Source: Poteriospumella lacustris
Lineage: Eukaryota; Sar; Chrysophyceae; Chromulinales; Dinobryaceae
DNA length: 39,723 nt
Direction of reading: 5' to 3'
Assembly: GCA_008000375.1 (NCBI GenBank)
Contig: SMOI01000288.1
Span: forward strand, 1 to 39,723
Shown here: positions 38,052 to 39,723 of the stretch, one piece after another
Layout of the letters: every line of letters starts with the position of its first letter
Position numbering within the stretch: position 1 is the stretch's first letter
Translations under genes and position numbers: made by a program
Notes under the pieces: model-generated
Told to the model about the DNA's origin: nothing
The model's database searches: none
The model's input: the letters and a program-made list of their open reading frames with translations, nothing else

Positions 38052-38893
38052 ATGCTACATGCCGCCCCTCTGGCCCTGAAACGTGGTTATTCCTCGTTAT
38101 CTTCGTCATCTACCTCTCTCCTCTTTCCTTCTCCTCTCTCACTGCCCACCGTACGGCGACAGTTCGGAACAACACGCGGCCGTCGCTTCTCGTCGGCGAA
38201 CAAGTCATTGTACGAACTGCTCAACGTCGACCGCAACGCCACCGCGACGGACATCATACTCGCCTTCTTCCGCGAGGCGAAGAAGTACCACCCAAATTTG
38301 AACCCCACCTACCCCGAGGCGAAGGAGAAGTTCCAGGCGATCACGGCGGCCTATCAACCGTTGAGCGACACAAAACAATGTGCGACGTACGACGCGACGG
38401 GCTCAACGGGACAGCAAACGTCGTATGGCTGCGGTCAACCGGCGGAAATGGCGGGGGCAATCAACACTGCTACGGACAGCAGGCGGACTACGGCGGGCGC
38501 AGCCAGCAACACGCCGGCGACGTCGACGTGATCAAAGAGGCATTGGGCCTGTTGCGTGAGAAATGGCGCGACGAATTCAACGTGATGGTGGACGCCATGC
38601 AGCGAGGCGACTGGTCACAGGTCTGGGAGATCGCCAAGGAGCATCGGCTGCGGATCTCGGCCGTCGTCGTGCCCACCATTCTCTTCGTACGGTACCCGCC
38701 CGTGTTTGCAGTGCTGCGAATGCTGATGGCGGTGGCCTTCCTCGTCTACGCGGGCAACCTGCAAGCGGCGGCAGAGCTGATTTGGCGACAGATCGTGACT
38801 CTGTCGGTGGAGCAGAAGAGCCGCGTCAGTGGCTGGTGGGGGGGGGGGGGATGGGGGTTGGTGTCCACCCCCCTCTCTCAGCGGCAGCTGTAA
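38052..38893 (+). CDS. Mitochondrial-type DnaJ (J-domain) protein, HPD changed to HPN, one frameshift
   Basis: The N terminus (1-48) is rich in Ser, Arg and Leu without acidic residues, a likely mitochondrial presequence. The J domain follows from SLYELLNVDRNATATDI to AYQPLSDTKQCATYDATG. Its Hsp70-activating tripeptide HPD reads HPN (H80, P81, N82; codon AAT at 38295-38297). A Gly/Gln-rich linker follows. The frame must shift back one base near 38,441 to reach the C-terminal part (frame ending 38,893) with DVIKEALGLLREKWRDEFNV and a hydrophobic VPTILFVRY...LMAVAFLVYAG segment that could span a membrane. A 13-base G run (38838-38850) makes the last residues uncertain. This is a host gene rather than a transposon; the frameshift may be an assembly error. 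Confidence 0.8.
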
Positions 38894-39262
38894 ATACGCA
38901 TTGTTCATGCTTTACTTAATTACAGTAATGGTGCGCTGATGTTGGTCGGTTGGGGTCGCACTCGCCCTGGTCGGTTGTGCGACCAGGGTCATCCGCCTAC
39001 AGCAGCGACTCATCGATCAGCGACGGTGTCCGTGTTGAACACGACGCCACAAGGTGCAGCGCCAACCGTAGATAGAACCATGAACAGAAACGGCCGCCTG
39101 CACGCACGCTCGCATCACGAATCGTATCCGACCGGCAGATGGGATGAGGCTGCACGATCGGGGCACGATCGGGACACATCCGGCTGAGCAGCATACGACA
39201 CACGACAACACGAGACACGGTTAGTGGGTGTTCGAGAGGCGCTTCACGTCGCCATGCGTGGT
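38894..39262. other. Intergenic space between two convergent genes
   Basis: It separates the convergent J-protein and nitronate monooxygenase genes. No protein-like frame and no repeat seen elsewhere in the window. Poly-A signals of the two genes are not obvious. Confidence 0.4.
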
Positions 39263-39723
39263 CTACCGTCCCAGGTCGCCGTCGACGCCTCCATCAAATG
39301 TTCGTGCTTGCTGCAGTTCCATGACCAAGGACGCCACCAACTCGCGGACCGCGACACTGCGACACGCAGCGTACCGCTGTCCTGCCCACAAGCTCTGGTA
39401 CTCCACATTTTCCATCGTCACGGCCTTCTTGCGCAGCGCGGTCGTCAATGTGTTCTGATACGGAAACGGCAGTATCACGCGCTGTGGAGTGAGATCGGCA
39501 GCGGCGTCGGTGGCGGGTTTCATGTGCTCGGTGAAGGCGTTGCGCAGCCCCTGCGCCGACCGACCCGAGAACCCCTTTGTAAAGCACACCTGTCTCTGTC
39601 GCGCGGCTCCGTCTCGCTGCAGAAGCACGCGTTTGTAGGACAACGGTGCACCCGATTCATGCGTCGTGAGGAAGGCGGTGCCCATTTGCACCGCCGCACA
39701 GCCGCGGCGCAGACAGCGGTCGA
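39263..39723 (-). CDS. Nitronate monooxygenase (2-nitropropane dioxygenase-like), C-terminal part, runs off the window
   Basis: The frame continues to the window edge (DRCLRRGCAAVQMGTAFLTT), so the start lies outside. AAVQMGTAFLTTHESGAP is the FMN phosphate-binding loop of the TIM-barrel nitronate monooxygenases, and KGFSGRSAQGLRNAF matches their SGR.ARG..N.F block. The C-terminal helices contain QSLWAGQRYAACRSVAVREL, matching ...LWAGQ......... in family members, and the frame stops at 39263. These flavoenzymes oxidise alkyl nitronates to carbonyl compounds and nitrite. The gene is uninterrupted in the visible part, unlike most of the window, and marks the start of a genic region. Confidence 0.85.
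   Translation of the reverse strand, partial: DRCLRRGCAAVQMGTAFLTTHESGAPLSYKRVLLQRDGAARQRQVCFTKGFSGRSAQGLRNAFTEHMKPATDAAADLTPQRVILPFPYQNTLTTALRKKAVTMENVEYQSLWAGQRYAACRSVAVRELVASLVMELQQARTFDGGVDGDLGR

Noticed and set aside
38036-38301. Alternative frame over the J-protein N terminus (start of the 285-residue ORF)
   Set aside because: The real J domain lies in the frame starting at 38052; only the C-terminal part of the 285-residue frame is used.
1-39723. CRISPR arrays, prophage or bacterial operons
   Set aside because: No spaced identical repeats of CRISPR type, no ribosome-binding sites or gene packing; introns and retroelements show a eukaryotic genome.

Overview
The window is eukaryotic, repeat-dense DNA. 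There are no operons, Shine-Dalgarno sites or rRNA/tRNA genes that I can support. Almost everything from 1 to about 37.9 kb is a graveyard of nested, mostly frame-shifted transposable elements; two host-like genes occupy the last 1.7 kb. One clean 73-nt GT-AG intron, a Copia lineage with a DTQA protease motif, a Helitron carrying 23-residue peptide repeats, and a mitochondrial-type J-protein beside a nitronate monooxygenase fit a protist such as an oomycete or another stramenopile. That assignment is inference; no marker gene proves it.

Layout. 0-0.75 kb: remains of a Ty3/gypsy element (RNase H tail, integrase zinc finger). 1.1-1.8 kb: an intact Gag-like zinc-knuckle ORF, overlapping tail-to-tail with an unrecognised broken minus-strand gene (1.77-2.64 kb). 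3.25-3.72 kb: Copia Gag remnant; 3.75-4.03 kb: a complete MITE. 6.0-9.06 kb: a non-LTR (LINE-type) reverse transcriptase interrupted by a complete small Mutator-like element (6689-7877) with 49-bp terminal inverted repeats, an 11-bp target duplication and an intron-containing gene for a zinc-finger DNA-binding domain. 9.1-20.2 kb: copies of two anonymous repeat families (called Y and X here), a Copia protease scrap, several unrecognised coding-like fragments and a PIF/Harbinger transposase tail. 20.8-25.1 kb, minus strand: an Ulp1-type cysteine protease, a FLYWCH/MULE-like fragment, and a Helitron (peptide repeats, DUF6570-like region, HUH Rep, no helicase seen). 25.3-26.1 kb: an X copy joined to a Copia protease remnant. 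27.1-27.9 kb: a large inverted repeat with arms of about 350 bp. 28.6-29.7 kb: a second Copia lineage (RT and RNase H, minus). 30-30.9 kb: the longest X copy, with hairpin-forming 32-bp tandem repeats. 32.66-37.86 kb: a Copia-type element between two LTR-like direct repeats, containing Gag, protease, integrase, RT and RNase H, a Y insertion, and then a second integrase. 38.05-38.89 kb: a mitochondrial-type DnaJ protein whose HPD motif reads HPN. 39.26 kb to the edge: the C-terminal part of a nitronate monooxygenase.

Most elements are dead, but the small Mutator-like element, the 3.75-kb MITE and the long inverted repeat keep sharp boundaries. Family-level calls rest on motif recognition; no alignment or search was run.
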